Both the position numbers and the translations under genes were made by a program. A stretch of 64,000 nt of DNA from Amoeboaphelidium protococcarum (Eukaryota > Aphelidiomycota > Aphelidea): NCBI GenBank assembly GCA_023515745.1, contig JALECJ010000258.1, forward strand, positions 183,501-247,500, given 5' to 3'. Positions 23,907-36,235 of this stretch are shown one piece after another. Below the pieces are notes generated by a model. It did not search any database and had not been told where the DNA came from. It saw nothing but the letters and a program-made list of their open reading frames with translations. Position 1 is the stretch's first letter, and every line of letters begins with the position of its first letter.

Positions 23907-26900
23907 TCATATAGGACGGTATTGCATTTTAACATTTATAGTTCCAGTGTTGCTCTGAAGTGGTAATTACACAACTTCAGTCTCTTTCCCGCAGTAATAC
24001 TCGAGAAAATCCAGGGCCATACTCGTAGTGGATATCAATTCTACATAAAGTCACGACATTGTAACAGTTAGATAAGCACCTTAATTAAGCCATATACTTA
24101 CCATCTTCAGAAAATCGCTGATAATGATACAAGTGCAGGTGTAACTATTCATCAATAGAGTTGATGGAGAAGAGTAGTGACTAGTTGAACTTGGCGGCAA
24201 ATCCTAATCGTCGACTGTTGGAACTTACAACTGCAGACGCACGAGTTCTCTGAGTCTATGAGCCAATTTCTGCCACACAATACAATTCTCCTTTCTATAG
24301 AGAAGGCTCCAACTGCAGAGTGCCAACATCTTGAACCAGCAGCTTAACCGTACCAATACACTACACAGGAACATTGCGCTAATCTACAAGATAATAAACT
24401 TTAAATTCAAGCGTCGCGCAACTACATAGATTACCTTTGGCTCCCTTCTACTAATTGATGCTCTGCAAATAAGATATACTAGCATCCTCTAGCCGCTTAA
24501 TCCATTGATTACGAGATTTGACATCTTTTGCTTTCACAAATACAGAATAATCTCCGTTCACAAGTTGAATGCAATGCTCCGGATTGCCACTGACATCGTA
24601 ATCATTCGCAGTCACTTTCTTGACCAGCAACTTTTCCAGAGCAAATGGACTACGGTAAAGTAAAAACTTCTCACCATTACTTCCCTGAGGTTCGCACAGT
24701 ATGAGAGAATCATTAAAGATGAAGCACTCGAGTTTACGACCACTCTTGGCTTTCTCCAATTAGCCCTGAAAGAGCAACTCTCTTGGTCCGGCGTGCCTAG
24801 TATTCGATAAAAGATCCAATTTCTATCCTTGCTATTTCAGAGGGCTAAGATCAATCTTGCCGACAACCTCTTCCAACTTTTTCCTATTATCAAACGATCT
24901 TGTGGCATCGTTTACTACGCGCAGTAAGGCTTCCATCTGAGAGAGAGCTTTGATCAATTGCGCCTAATCCTCATGACCTTTCCGAGTGTAATGAAGAATT
25001 TGTTTAATCAAAAGAGGATACCTGGTGATACGTTGCATTGGTTCCAGCAGAAAACTGGACAGATCCAACAGCTTGCCGCCGGGCTTGAGCATCTATGTCT
25101 TGAGAAATTGTTAGAGTTGAGGGCTTTACGTTCTCAATTTCTATAGCAGTTGACTTGCTGTGAATTGATTTTGACAATACGGAATATAACACAAAAGTGA
25201 CTATTCACTTTCCAGGGATGAGTCTATCCGAAGGCCAGGCAGCCTATCTGCAACTTTGGTGTATTCCAAAAGCACCGAGCCAACACCATCAACAACATAA
25301 TTCGACATGGAGTCAGCTTCAGACAGTGAACGCAAGACTTGCTCACTTAATCTGTATATAGTCTTAATGTTCATGAATATCGAATGTGCGTCCTAGGGAG
25401 TAAGTAGCCTATTGGATAATAGCGGCTCCATGTACTAATCAATTACGATGCTCAAACTGTTGTAATAAGTCTATTCAGTCTAAACGAGTTCAAAAATTGC
25501 CTCCTGCCGCTTACGTTCATCTTCTCCCACAGAGTCCAAGATACCTCGAGGGACAGACTGAGACCAAGTACCTCTATTACCTGGTGTAAACTGCACAGAA
25601 TCATCAGTAAATTTAGGATTCGTACGCGATCTATTACGGCGATGCTTCATGATATCTTTCTTATTATTAGAGGCACCGCCACCACCACTGAGTGCAGACA
25701 ATTTATCAGACTAGATACTACTCACAGGAGACATAACGGGCGTCCTATCCATAGGAAGAGAAACTGGCGATCCAATGACTCTTTCCAAACCAGCAGCAGC
25801 AGCACCCTGATCATCAAACGGATTTATTTAAATCTATGGTACAACTGCCTATTATTTCAAATAACTATATGGGATGTTACCTACTTGACCCACTCTACAT
25901 CTATTGACATCCGTAGACAATATGACCACACCAATCGCCCAATCTTGACTCAATTTAGACAATTCAATAAACTAATCTCCAGCACTAAAGCTCAATTCTT
26001 CGCCATCTCTGCCTTCATAGTCATAAAGAGCTGTATATTTAACCAATTTCGTCCCAGTGTCGGATGAATCCCAAATCTTTTAACAGTACGACGATGGGCA
26101 ATACCCACAGTCAAACTGAAAGCCCTACTTTCCAAACGTTTGGTAAGCATATAGCCATCCCTCATCACTGCCAATAAATTTTCCAATATAATTCTAAAAA
26201 TCTTGAGCGTTATCTCCAGTAATCACAGTAATAAAGTCCATTGGTTTAATGCACAGGTCGTTCTCCTATTACTTTTCAAATTCATATAAGACTTTATAAA
26301 CTGCAATCTTTACATCTTGAGCTGATTATTCATACGTAGAGGCTTAGCTCATCTCCAAGACCGGACTTTACACCTTTGGACTTTCGGGCATGGCGTATTA
26401 ATCATCAAATATGTTATCTCCTTCTTTCAGCTCTGTTGACCCACCAACTTTCTATAAATCAGATTCCGCCTTCTAATATAAATCTGACATTGAAAGCGAC
26501 TTCATAGAGTTGTTAAGTCGACCTATCATATCGTAACTGGCAACACCCACCTTGACTGGCTACTTCTCCACACTGTTTTACACCTTGGGAGTTTGATTTT
26601 TACTGACATTAACTAGTGCCAACTAAGTACTCTAAAACTACTAAGCAATCTCTGACACTTTAGTTTACTTTGATTCAGGAGGTGCCGATAGTTATTACAA
26701 CGAATTCTACGTTAGACTAGACTTGGACTTGAAGTCCTGATTATTACGCTGGATGTTGACAGCTGGTTGCGATAAAGCAGCGGCAGCCTAGGATTAACTA
26801 ATCTAAACTTTATTACCTTAAATGTCCACCGCAGATTAATCTTAATCGATTTAGGAGTTAGACTTAGCATTAGGTTCAGTTGAAACAGATGCAGTTTAAA

Positions 26901-27762
26901 GTGATCCTTTGGCAGCGGAATCCTTATTAATCTATTAATTAGACGTGACAATACTAGAATCAGATTTCTGATCTAACTCCGAGCTACTCTTATCTACAGA
27001 GGAAGATTATGGTTAATCAAAATCAGCCTGAGGCTTCGAAAGGATTTCTATAGTCTTCTGAGGTTCATTATTCTACTTTGCAATCGCATCACTTCTTGCT
27101 CTATTTAAATCATCCAAACGGCTTTACTTCTCTTTCTACACTTTTTAACAGCCAGAATCCAACTACTCCATCTCTTTATCCAGTTTTACTAGCTGGGAAT
27201 CAATGTCCTACAATTGATTTTTAATACTGGCCACAGACTACAACTTGAGAGACACTGCCACTCGAACTCGATCTAAAAAATCAACACTATTCTATTAGCC
27301 CGATTCTGAAGTATTCTGTTATATAGGCAGAGTAATTCCAAAGCCAGACTAGAGAATCTACTTCAATTCTGCAATCTTATCCACAGTGATGACTTGATTC
27401 GAAGATCCTGAAGTCGCCTTTGAACTACCAACACCACCACCACTGATAGCCTCCAATCTTTTACGTAGCAACTCTGCAGCCTTAAGCTTTATGGGATCTT
27501 ACTACGCACTATCCTGGACTTACTCTAATTGTTTCAACAAAATTTGACTCTATGCGTTAGGTGCAGCTTTAGGGGCGGGTGTATCACGTTTCTTCAACTC
27601 TTCCAAGCACTGAGATTATTCCTTCTACAACTTTTCAACCTGTTACAACAGCTAATCTTTAGATTCAGATAATTTATCCGGCTAAAAATTCATTTTCTAT
27701 GGTGATGATGATGATGAAGACTATATAGGATTATCTGCCATTGATGGAGACATCTTCCACAT
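23907..27762 (-). CDS. Intersectin-like SH3-SH3-DH-PH-C2 Rho guanine exchange factor
   Basis: Two exons (27762-24102, 24040-23907) with a 61-bp intron (24041-24101, GTAAGT...ATGTAG); 1264 codons. N-terminal half is Gln/Ser-rich with coiled coil. SH3 domains near residues 489 ([16 protein letters not shown]) and 576 ([17 protein letters not shown]); DH domain about 750-940 ([34 protein letters not shown], the conserved third DH helix); PH domain about 1000-1100 (ending [10 protein letters not shown]); C2 domain at the end. Without splicing the C2 domain is cut and the frame ends at 23977; with splicing it ends in the typical [16 protein letters not shown] strand. Domain order is that of intersectin (endocytosis, Cdc42 activation) but EH domains are absent. 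Start could also be ATG 27753. Confidence 0.87.
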
Positions 27763-28103
27763 TTACCTAGTGCAAGATTTGTAAAGGGGAGAAACGGAAT
27801 TGAAGGAAAGGAGGGAAAGAGCAAAAGACGCGCGCGAAACAAAACGATTGATCGTCGAATTGACAGGTTGGATGTTTAGCTGCTCTCCCACAACGCCCAA
27901 CAAAGTGCTTAAGATATTTCCATTAGTTTTATAGTATACATCCAAATAGTTTTCAAGTTTGGTGAAGTTATCTACTCGCGGTGCTGTTACATTTTAGTGT
28001 TCAGAACCACTTGTTAAATGTAAAGCGCGATCAGCAAAAGATGAGACGCGGGAAATACCAGTATTTTTGCCGTGTAATAAATGTTACTTTATAACATATA
28101 TTA
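27763..28103. other. Intergenic: promoter of the RhoGEF gene and 3' flank of the UBL gene
   Basis: 341 bp. Pyrimidine-rich stretch upstream of the RhoGEF start on its strand, and gacgcgcgcgaaac near 27829-27842, a CGCG-cored motif of a kind seen in several promoters of this window. No gene seen. Confidence 0.45.
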
Positions 28104-28505
28104 TCACTTTTTCATGCCCATAACGGTCAGGGTAACATCTGCATTTATATTAGCATCAATTAGCCGCGTATCGCTAGAGTCTCGCGGCAACACTTTACCT
28201 CCATTCAGCAGTTTGAATGATTAATCTTCTTCCAAGAGCATCATCTGTTCCACTGCTTTATAAAGATTATCCAGCGTTGACTTAATACTCACGTCTAAGC
28301 TATTATTACTATTAGGATCCTTAAGTTTGCATTTAAGGCATTTCAATTAAATTTTAACTGTCCGGTCTTGCACACGTATTTAATCCGATTTGACAGACGC
28401 ATTCAGCCTATCTTACTACAGCTGATTCAAGCCTTTTAATCTTGGATTCTCAACCAGAGGCACAGTGACAAAGGACAATAAATCTCTTGTAATAGTTTCT
28501 GCCAT
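28104..28505 (-). CDS. Small protein with C-terminal ubiquitin-like fold
   Basis: 133 codons, ATG 28505, TGA 28104. The second half has the pattern of a ubiquitin-like domain: a helix (TLDNLYKAVEQMMLL), then FKLLNGGKVLPRDSSDTRLI and the closing strand DVTLTVMGMKK, as in YKGKxLxDxxTLxxxxIxxxxxLxVMG. The first strand pair is less clear and contains CLKCK. No C-terminal di-Gly, so probably a UBL adaptor rather than a conjugated modifier. Exact family not recognised. Confidence 0.65.
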
Positions 28506-28717
28506 TTCTATTATCAATCAAAGAATCGGCGATAATATGGTCAATCAAACTACTTAATGTTAGACTACCGAGATCCGAAGAAGATTTCAGCTTAGTAAGG
28601 AGAAAAAAGGAAAGGTTGTTTAAGGAGATTTGCCAAAGTCGACTTATATTCCAATTTAGTTTTAATTTATTTTGTAGTTATATTATTATCGTAATTGACC
28701 AGAGGGAGTATAGTAAA

Positions 28718-29954
28718 ATGAGCGCAACTGAATTACAAGTAATTCGCATTGGGCTGTATATGAATGCCAAAAAATTTCGCCATGGATGGGTATAGAATCT
28801 AATTAATTAACAGTACAAGTAAGAGCACTGTTCATGATATTCTGATACAATGGTTTGATAACGAAAAATTCACATAAAATGTAGATTTGATAATGTGGTA
28901 GTATTCAACATGAGAGATGATCTGACGCGTCCAGTGGATGTGGTGCTATAAAAGATTACGGATATCCTCGGAGATCAGGACAGCGACTCTCTTAGGGAGT
29001 ATTAAGCATTTTAGGTAAGTGATTATTAATCCAAATAATGATTTACGGCATGGGGGAATTATTGATTTCTATGTTTTGTAGGCAAGATTACATGATACGC
29101 TGGTTATAGATCCTCTTATGGTTGTAGAGAAATTGTTGACTCGCGACTTCATTCTGGACTAAATGTCTATAGCTTTAAATGGTCTCACAGAGTTTCGGTG
29201 TGTGAATTACACGCTTATGGGTGACTTTGTACAGCGGGTAGAAGATTGTCAATACCCCATTAGTAAGCCAATTCTATTGAGTCGTTTGTATGATATAAAG
29301 ACCGCGTCACTGTAAGTACAGTAAATGTGTATTTGTGTAGTTATAAAGAATGTTGTTGCGTGTGCAAAGAAAATATCTCATTAAATGACCATAATGACTA
29401 GACCATCCAGAGATAAGATCAATCAATTTCTTAACAGCGATAATGCTAATAGCTGGATTGTGTAACCATTTCTGAGACACGGCGGTGTTTTGGTAAAGTT
29501 ATACGCGATCGGCTCAAAGATTCATATCGAGTATCGACCAAGTGTTCGTAGTGATATAGACAAGGACTTGGTTTAGTTTAATTCGTAGTAGATTCCAAAG
29601 CAATTTACTGTGGATGATTAGTCGTAATAGCGAGACATTTATGAAACTGGTATAAATGTGGAAGATTGTTAGGAAATTAAATGGATTTAGGAGCATCAAG
29701 ATTAACTACGATCAATGATCGATCGCGTAAGTCGGTAATTTGGGATAACTCTATTTGGATTGGATGTTATTGTTGTCTCTACGGATAATGTTACTGCTTC
29801 CAATAACGCTTCATCATCATCATAAGAGTAAATGGTTGGAGTTGTGGTTGATCTAAACTATTTTCCAAGCTTCAACACATTTCCCAATGTGGAATAAGAA
29901 CTCATAGAGCATTGTGTCAAATCCTTTCGACCCACTTAATAGTAAGTCGACTGA
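28718..29954 (+). CDS. ITPK1: Inositol-tetrakisphosphate 1-kinase (ITPK1 family)
   Basis: Four exons: 28718-28818, 28885-29014, 29082-29262, 29341-29954; introns of 66, 67 and 78 bp, all GT...GTAG; 341 codons, TGA 29952. Spliced protein follows ITPK1 in order: RIGLYMNAKK start; DVVLQKITDIL; VIDPLMVVEKLLTRD; YPIIIKNVVACAKKISHQM (family: FPFICKxxVAHGTxSHEM), created only by the 78-bp in-frame intron; GGVLVKLYAIG; ITLFGLDVIV; VVDLNYFPSF, the ATP-grasp metal-binding end. ITPK1 phosphorylates inositol tris/tetrakisphosphates in soluble inositol phosphate synthesis. The usual VAHG is VACA here, so the Gly-rich part of the ATP site is altered. Confidence 0.9.
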
Positions 29955-30301
29955 TAGCTATCACTTCTATGTACACTTTCACGTTAAATGAATCGTATCA
30001 TATATAATATAGACTTTATAATCATAATCAGGAATTTTAGATAAACAGTATTTTTTTAGATCGTAAACACCATCTTACACATTGCGTGTGATCGTTTTGT
30101 GGCACCGTCGTGGCCAATAACAGTTTGTGTCTGAGTGTAACAGCAATTAGAAATTAAATTTTCGCTGTCACACCTCCGATTTGTGTTAATTTGTCATCTC
30201 TTAAGATTAATCTAAACTTTCATCTTCTTACTAAGTAGTGCTGTATTCTTATTATTTTTAGGTAATAATTGTTTAATATCAGTTTATAATCACGCCATTC
30301 A
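29955..30301. other. Intergenic, nothing recognised
   Basis: 347 bp AT-rich spacer between ITPK1 and the next plus-strand gene; presumably terminator and promoter. No frame or repeat worth noting. Confidence 0.4.
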
Positions 30302-32086
30302 ATGTCTGGACTGTTATCGCCGTAAATGCCCTCTTAAGACATGATGATCAAATAATAGCCCCACCAAGATCTTGATACGGATATTAATACTGCTACTGCT
30401 AATTCAGAGAGTAGTAACAATAATAAGACCAAGAAAGCTGGTAAAAGTAAATCTAAATTATTTGCAAATCTGCGATTGTTTCAACCCTCTGTGGATGGAG
30501 AATCAAAGACCTCCACGCTGAAGAAGCTGTTCACCATCGCGGATAATAACGATGATAGTGATGAAGTCGGTGATGGTGAGAAAAGGTCAACCAAGAATAT
30601 CATGACAGAAAATGAAGATAATACCGACAAGGCTCTGGTAGCAAAGAAGCGGACGGGCTTGTAAGTTGATACTAATCTCATAACGCGCCTCAACCGTGAT
30701 AGTTTACGTGTACTTAGTGCCTCTGCTGCTGATAACGCGTCACCAAGCAAGCGATTATCACACGCGCTCAGCAAAAACAATACCAATACTCTGCAGTAAA
30801 TTCCCACTTCCGTGTACGATATCGATGACGCTGCTGAATCTATTTATGATGTTGTCAATGCTTATAGTCAGGATATTCTGGACACTACACCGATTTTGCA
30901 TGGTAGAGTGCCAACAGCTGTTACTGCAATTGATGAATCTGCCCCTCTTAGTGCCTCCGGTTGCACTGATATATCCACCCTCTGTGCAATATCTGATCGC
31001 GCCAATTCCATATCTGGATCATCTACCACTTCCTCATCATTTCTGTACCCGAATAGCTTCAGCTCGCGGAGTACAGGTGGCACAAATGCGTATTAAAAGT
31101 CTAGCTCTTATCGCCGCAGTCAGATACTAGATCAGATACCTGAGCTGGATGTTAATTCGCCTCCATCTTCACATAATGAGTCTAGAAGACCATCTGCTGT
31201 CTAGCGGTTACATTCCATTGAATAGTAATTGATTGAGGCTTAGCAAGAATTTGCTGAAGATGAAGATTCATTCGTGCAAGAGAAGAGCTAGCCATCATCT
31301 AATGCTTATGCTGATGCTGCTGATGATGATGACACCGTCACATCATCTCCACCCAAGAAGCGTAAATGGCTCGCCTTGCGCAACAACATGAAGGACGTCC
31401 GATTGGTGAAGAATGTCGGTCGCTCTCAGACATTCAAAGTGTACTAGAGTCCTCTGGTGGGTATGAAGCGAAGTATGTCCTCTGAATTAGATCAGACGCA
31501 ACTTGACAAAGCATCTGCCAACGTTCTCGATTATCCATCGTACAAGTCGGAAGGGAATGAGAACAACGCATCAATGGGCACCAATGGTGGTGGTGGCGGT
31601 GCGTACTATGAGCGCGCCGCTGTCAATCTGGTGGCATCGATATCTGCAAAGTATGCCCAAGATGACTTCAAGCTGGATTAAGAGTTTGAGTCCAAGTATG
31701 TGCAAGCTTAGCGGGATATCAAGAGGCGTGGCAGTTCAACCATACAAAAATACCGCCATTAGACTCGCGTTAATATTGAGTGCCACGTTGAAGTGCATGG
31801 GTAGACTACGATTGTCATGACAAGTGTCCGCCGCTCAGCTTTCACCAATATCAATCCAGAGTCTGATATCCTTACAAAGCGTATACTGCAGCTAATCATG
31901 GAAAACGGTTGTGGTCTGAACACTGACGAGTCTGCCACTTATCGTGTGCTCTGCTAGAAGAGGCGAAGTCAGCATGGCCCTCTTATGGACAAGGTCTTTG
32001 CTGATGTGGAGACTGACCAGGATATTCTCAATGTTATCGCCAAGAGTCACAATTTGATGCTCAAAGTTATCCTCACTAATGAATGA
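30302..32086 (+). CDS. Uncharacterised Ser/Asp-rich protein with basic C-terminal region
   Basis: 594 codons, no intron, TGA 32084. The first 370 residues are Ser, Asn, Asp and Gln rich and look disordered, with acidic repeats and a DADAADDDD tract followed by a basic PPKKRKW segment that is a good nuclear localisation signal (about residues 353-360). The last ~100 residues (from about NIECHVEVHG) look folded, with alternating hydrophobics and ending HNLMLKVILTNE, possibly a ubiquitin-like or RA-like domain. No family recognised. Likely nuclear. Confidence 0.7.
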
Positions 32087-32257
32087 ATGAATTAACTATT
32101 CGAGTGCTGTTGACTAATTCTCTAGCTTGGAGAGTTATGAAGCACAATATACCGCCAGTCAGTGAATTTCAAAATATGATTGTGAATTTAACTAAATACA
32201 CTGCATTATTGTTCATAGTATTTTCATGACTACTCATTACACACGATGAGAGTAATT

Positions 32258-33275
32258 TCAGCTCTATTATCCTCCAACAGAAGTACAAAAGTTCCAGAGC
32301 TCAATGACACCTTCCCGGGGTAGAGTGTACAAGTCAAAGTGGAATTCAGACGGATCTTCGTGAATATAAGTGCTGTTCTACCTGTGTTTCTTTACAATCT
32401 CTACGGCGCTCATAATGGCATTACCTTGTAATCCGTAGAGAGCATCAGCCAACTTGTCAACATCTAATCCAAAAAGCATATCCACAGGATCTATTGTTGA
32501 AGACTTTTCAATGACTTTTCCATTCTATTGCTACGGAGCGTGATGATTTTAGTGCTGATGAGATTAAGATGACGCGTTACCAACACTTTTCACTTTCTAC
32601 GATGATGCAGCACTTGCAGAAGCAGCACTGCCTGAACTAGCCGGAGCAGCAGCGACAGTTCTAGACACTCTTCGCTTCTTCTCCGCAGGCTCACTGGCAC
32701 CACCAGAAGTTGTATCCAGCTTCTGCTTATCATTATTGTTACCAGCAGATGTTGATGCTGATGCTACTTACTACGGAACAGACTACTTCAAAAGATCCAC
32801 AAACTCAGTCTTGGCATCTTTAGCCACAAAATCATAATGCTACTCATAACTCCCTTTATCCAGCATAATTGGATGAGTGATAGAGAATGGTTCATGCAGA
32901 CCGTCCTTGAAATGAAGCACAATCTCGAGATCGAACGAGCCATAACCTTGTTCGCGCAACTCAAATGGCAACTGATCAACGAAACGCACAGGATCAGTAA
33001 ACGTTGGATGCAATTTGAATTCCACCTTCTCCACATACTTTTCAATCTGTCCACGTCGGCCCTTACGCTTACTGCTCTCATGCACATTAACCTTCCACTC
33101 GAATAGGGCCAAATAGCGCGGCTTACCATCATCAGATTCCACCGGCACTGAAGTTCCTGTTCTCTTGATCTCAGTGGACACTCCAATAACTTTATTCACT
33201 CCCTACAAGATACCAAAGTAATAATTAAAATCCAAAACTATAAGAGGTGTACAAACATACCTCTTCTGCAATCAT
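32258..33275 (-). CDS. YEATS-domain protein, TAF14/AF9-like
   Basis: Two exons: 33275-33261 (15 nt, only MIAEE) and 33202-32258, with a 58-bp intron (GTATGT...TTGTAG); 319 codons. YEATS domain about residues 20-130, including VEFKLHPTFTDPVRFVDQLP, FELREQGYGSFDLEIVLHF, the conserved HPTF...P-R and GWG-like turn (GYG). Middle is Ala/Ser/Gln-rich with EKKRR (basic). The last ~60 residues (YGLQGNAIMSAVEIVKKH ... YTLPREGVIELWNFC) resemble the C-terminal ET/AHD-type helical domain of TAF14 and AF9. YEATS domains read acylated histone lysines in TFIID, SWI/SNF, NuA3 or elongation complexes. TAF14-like by spacing; orthology not certain. Confidence 0.82.
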
Positions 33276-33548
33276 AGCGAGTCGAAATGGTCTAGAGTAC
33301 TCTATCGTAATAAACAATTCTTTCAAGACAAGGTAGAAGAAGAAAGAACAAATGAATGAAAAAAGAGACGCGTTGAGACTCGCCTTTGACGAGCGACGAG
33401 GAATCGCGTTCCGCTGTAGTTTGAAGACATAGACACAGATAGATAGAGAGAACGTGACTGTGTAACTAAGACTCCCACAAATGCAAAGAATTCAAGAACA
33501 TAATAAATTTTATCATATATATTGAGTAAAGAGCAGCTCATATTGAAT

Positions 33549-34870
33549 TCAGCAGCCTAAAGTTGCTGAGATTTTCCTCTTATTCATCACCGCATCTTGG
33601 ATCGTTGGGGTAATTCTATGAATAAAATCGTTCTAATCAACCTTGACATTATAGTCAAAGTATAAAACTTGATTGAATGAGCTACGCATGCACAAAAATA
33701 TAGGATAGACAATGATCCACAAACAGGAGAGGAAACACAAAATCTGGACCAGCAAACTATTGGACATCTTCATCGCAGAAGTATTTGAGCACGCCTTGAT
33801 AACGCTATTACCAATTTAGAACTCAATTTTCAATTTACGGTCAGTAGGATACATGGCCTGTGTGCGAACAACCCAACTGATTTTATTTAGTAATTATTCA
33901 ATGTTCCAACCACTGATACTCTTTCCACATTCAATCTCCTTCATTGAGCTCTCACTGTTCACAAACTCTTCCAGTTTACACTTTAAATCAGGTCCATTCA
34001 ACAAGCATGCGGACCATTGCTCATTGACAAAACCGCTAATGTCCAAATCCAACTTGAAATCCACTATATGAGTCTTTATGACGTGTTAATTGTGATTGTG
34101 ATGGTGATGACCGATATGGTTATCCTGATGATGATGATGACTATGATTGTGACCAACTCCCAAAGTCTGGCGCAACTCTTCATGAGATCCTGTAATAATC
34201 AGCTTGAGCTAAGGACGTTCCTACCCATACAGGAACAAATATTCCAGCAGAGCATCTGCACTTTTAGTCAGTTATTAGGAATAAGATACGACACCAGAAT
34301 TATTGCGATCAACTTTAGCAGCGGGAAATGAAGAATGGTGTGGTAGCATGATATTCTATCTGGGCATGCATGTCACAGGCTAACCGTGGAATAGCGACAT
34401 GTCAGATGGACTAGATCTAACTTTTGGTGGGACTTTCGCGTCATAATTTCCATATCTGACAGATGGATTATAAGGCACACATGGAGTTGGATGATGATGA
34501 TGGTGGTGACCGTGACCATAAGAAGGCAATGGTTAAGGGATAGGCTCATACGGTTGTGGATATGGGTTATAACCAGGTGGACATGGTTGCGGCATTGGAT
34601 TGTAAACAGGCGGGCCTGGGGGACAATGATGTGGATTATTGTAATGATTATGACCATGACCAGGTTGAGGATAACCGGGATTATGATGATGATTACGGCC
34701 AGAATTACCAGGATTAACGATAATCACAGTGTCTTGACAAGAGACTTGACCTTGATCGTCACAATGATCTACACACTTGACATGACGTGAACGGCGTTGC
34801 AAAGGTCAAATAATAACTACTAATTACCTGCATTGACATTCTCAAATCCCGCAGGTTGGTGACAGCTCAT
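33549..34870 (-). CDS. His/Pro-rich single-pass membrane protein
   Basis: Two exons: 34870-34828 (43 nt) and 34768-33549, intron 59 bp (GTAATT...TGTGTAG); 420 codons, TGA 33549. Starts MSCHQPAGFENVNAD. Residues about 30-110 are Pro/Gly/His/Asn/Tyr-rich with several His clusters (SGRNHHHN; HGHHHHHHP), then a second His cluster (NHSHHHHQDNHIGHHHHN) before a folded-looking part (VDFKLDLDISGFVNEQW ... GWNIEQLLNKISWVV) and one strong membrane span near residue 365 (LLVQILCFLSCLWIIVYPIF). Three separate His-rich stretches suggest metal binding (Zn, Cu or Ni), but this is inference. No family recognised. The 5' exon is needed because the main frame is closed by TGA upstream and has no ATG there. Confidence 0.7.
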
Positions 34871-35176
34871 GGTGTTTACTTCTGAATTACTGATTAGCTT
34901 CGCTGTTAATTAATGACTTTAATGAGAGAGAATGTTTGACCGAAAGATACTGCAGAGATAACCCCTTAATAAAGCGTTCGTGATGGCAAGATGTATCCAA
35001 GTGCTCCGCATTTCTGTTTCTTTCGCTGTTATCATTACTGATTTTAAAGGCAAATATACGCGCTATCTTACAAATATTGCACTTTAAATTGATCTCTCGT
35101 AAATTTTATTACTCATAGATAGAGCGTACTTAAGATCATTATTTCACAATTTTTAAATTGCAGATTGTTTGCGTCC

Positions 35177-35433
35177 ATGATTGGAACTCAGAACGCGGCT
35201 TCTTGTACTGTAGTAGGCTCCCTCTCAACACAGCTGAGCCGTAAGAAAAGCCTATTGAACGGTGAGTAAAAGTTCAATATACGTAAGAGGATAAAGTGTT
35301 ACATTAAGTATAGTTCAGTCTCGCACTGTTTTAGGTAGCTAATGACAATGTGAAGCGACTGAAAATTCTGCATCTTTTTTGTTTCCACTCAGATTTGATC
35401 CATCACCCTTTCTCCCAAACGCGTCTGGAGTGA
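35177..35433 (+). CDS. Possible small spliced gene
   Basis: ATG 35177, exon 35177-35261, GTGAGT donor, GTAG acceptor at 35338, second exon to TGA 35431; 59 codons, no recognisable family. The splice sites fit the rules of this window, but the protein is short. It could be a 5' exon of the following gene or a chance frame. Confidence 0.25.
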
Positions 35434-35468
35434 GTATTATTGATATTTACAACACCCAAAATTTCAAT

Positions 35469-36108
35469 ATGGACGCACGTATAGCTATCGACATTGCCGT
35501 GATTAAGTAAATTCTATCAGAGATATAACGAGGAGTAATGAATAAGTTATCCTCTCAAGAAAACGCGTTGTCAGAGCTGGTTCAAAGTCAAGCGTAACAC
35601 AGTCAAAACTCGATCAATCAAGCAAAAGAAGAATTTCAGAATATTGGCTAGAAACTGGTCAGAGAGCTCTTAAGTGCCATGGAATAAAAATACCAAGAAG
35701 CACTACCTCAAACGCGTGATAATTCAACGCAAACAGACTGCTTACTATAATCATCATTGCAGTATAGTCCACCGTCCATGGTTTCATCGTCTGATCGATC
35801 TCAATAATAATTGTTGTTTCAGAATCCTCATAATCAAAGTCGTCAATCTCTAACGCGAAACGAGTCGAACGTACCATTGTAATGGGAACACCGCGTATCT
35901 GAACAAGATTTGACTGCATTCACAGGGTACTCTGATTAACTTGCATCTACCAAAAGAACTCTACCCAACGTTGTTATCATTGATGGACGTCGCAAGTCAA
36001 ATAAGGTAACATTTTCAAATTTGTTTATACGTGTTCTCAGAATGCTACGTGTAGAAAAAGAGACGTCTGACCAACTCTGCTGCATCAATGTTTAAAGTTT
36101 AAAAGTGA
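35469..36108 (+). CDS. Uncharacterised coiled-coil nuclear protein
   Basis: Exons 35469-36005 and 36055-36108 with a 49-bp intron (GTAACA...GTGTAG); 196 codons, TGA 36106. First 80 residues form a helical, Gln-rich coiled coil (IKQILSEIQRGVMNKLSSQE); the C-terminus after splicing reads GRRKSNKKKRRLTN, a strong basic nuclear signal built across the splice junction. Without splicing the frame runs on to 36329, overlapping the 3' end of COX10 on the other strand, with an unlikely sequence. No family recognised. Confidence 0.6.
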
Positions 36109-36235
36109 CAAATCAGATTGATAATTGCCGCCTATAAATAAAAAGTATGGGAAGTGTCAAATTAAAGTCATGTGTATATACAATTCTTACAATAGCAAGT
36201 ATTAGAAATCTATCTATTTATCGCGCACTTTTCAA

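Noticed and set aside
29312-29340. GTAAGT at 29312 as the third ITPK1 donor.
   Set aside because: GTAAGC at 29263 instead restores the conserved YPIIIK...SHQM block; 29312 does not.
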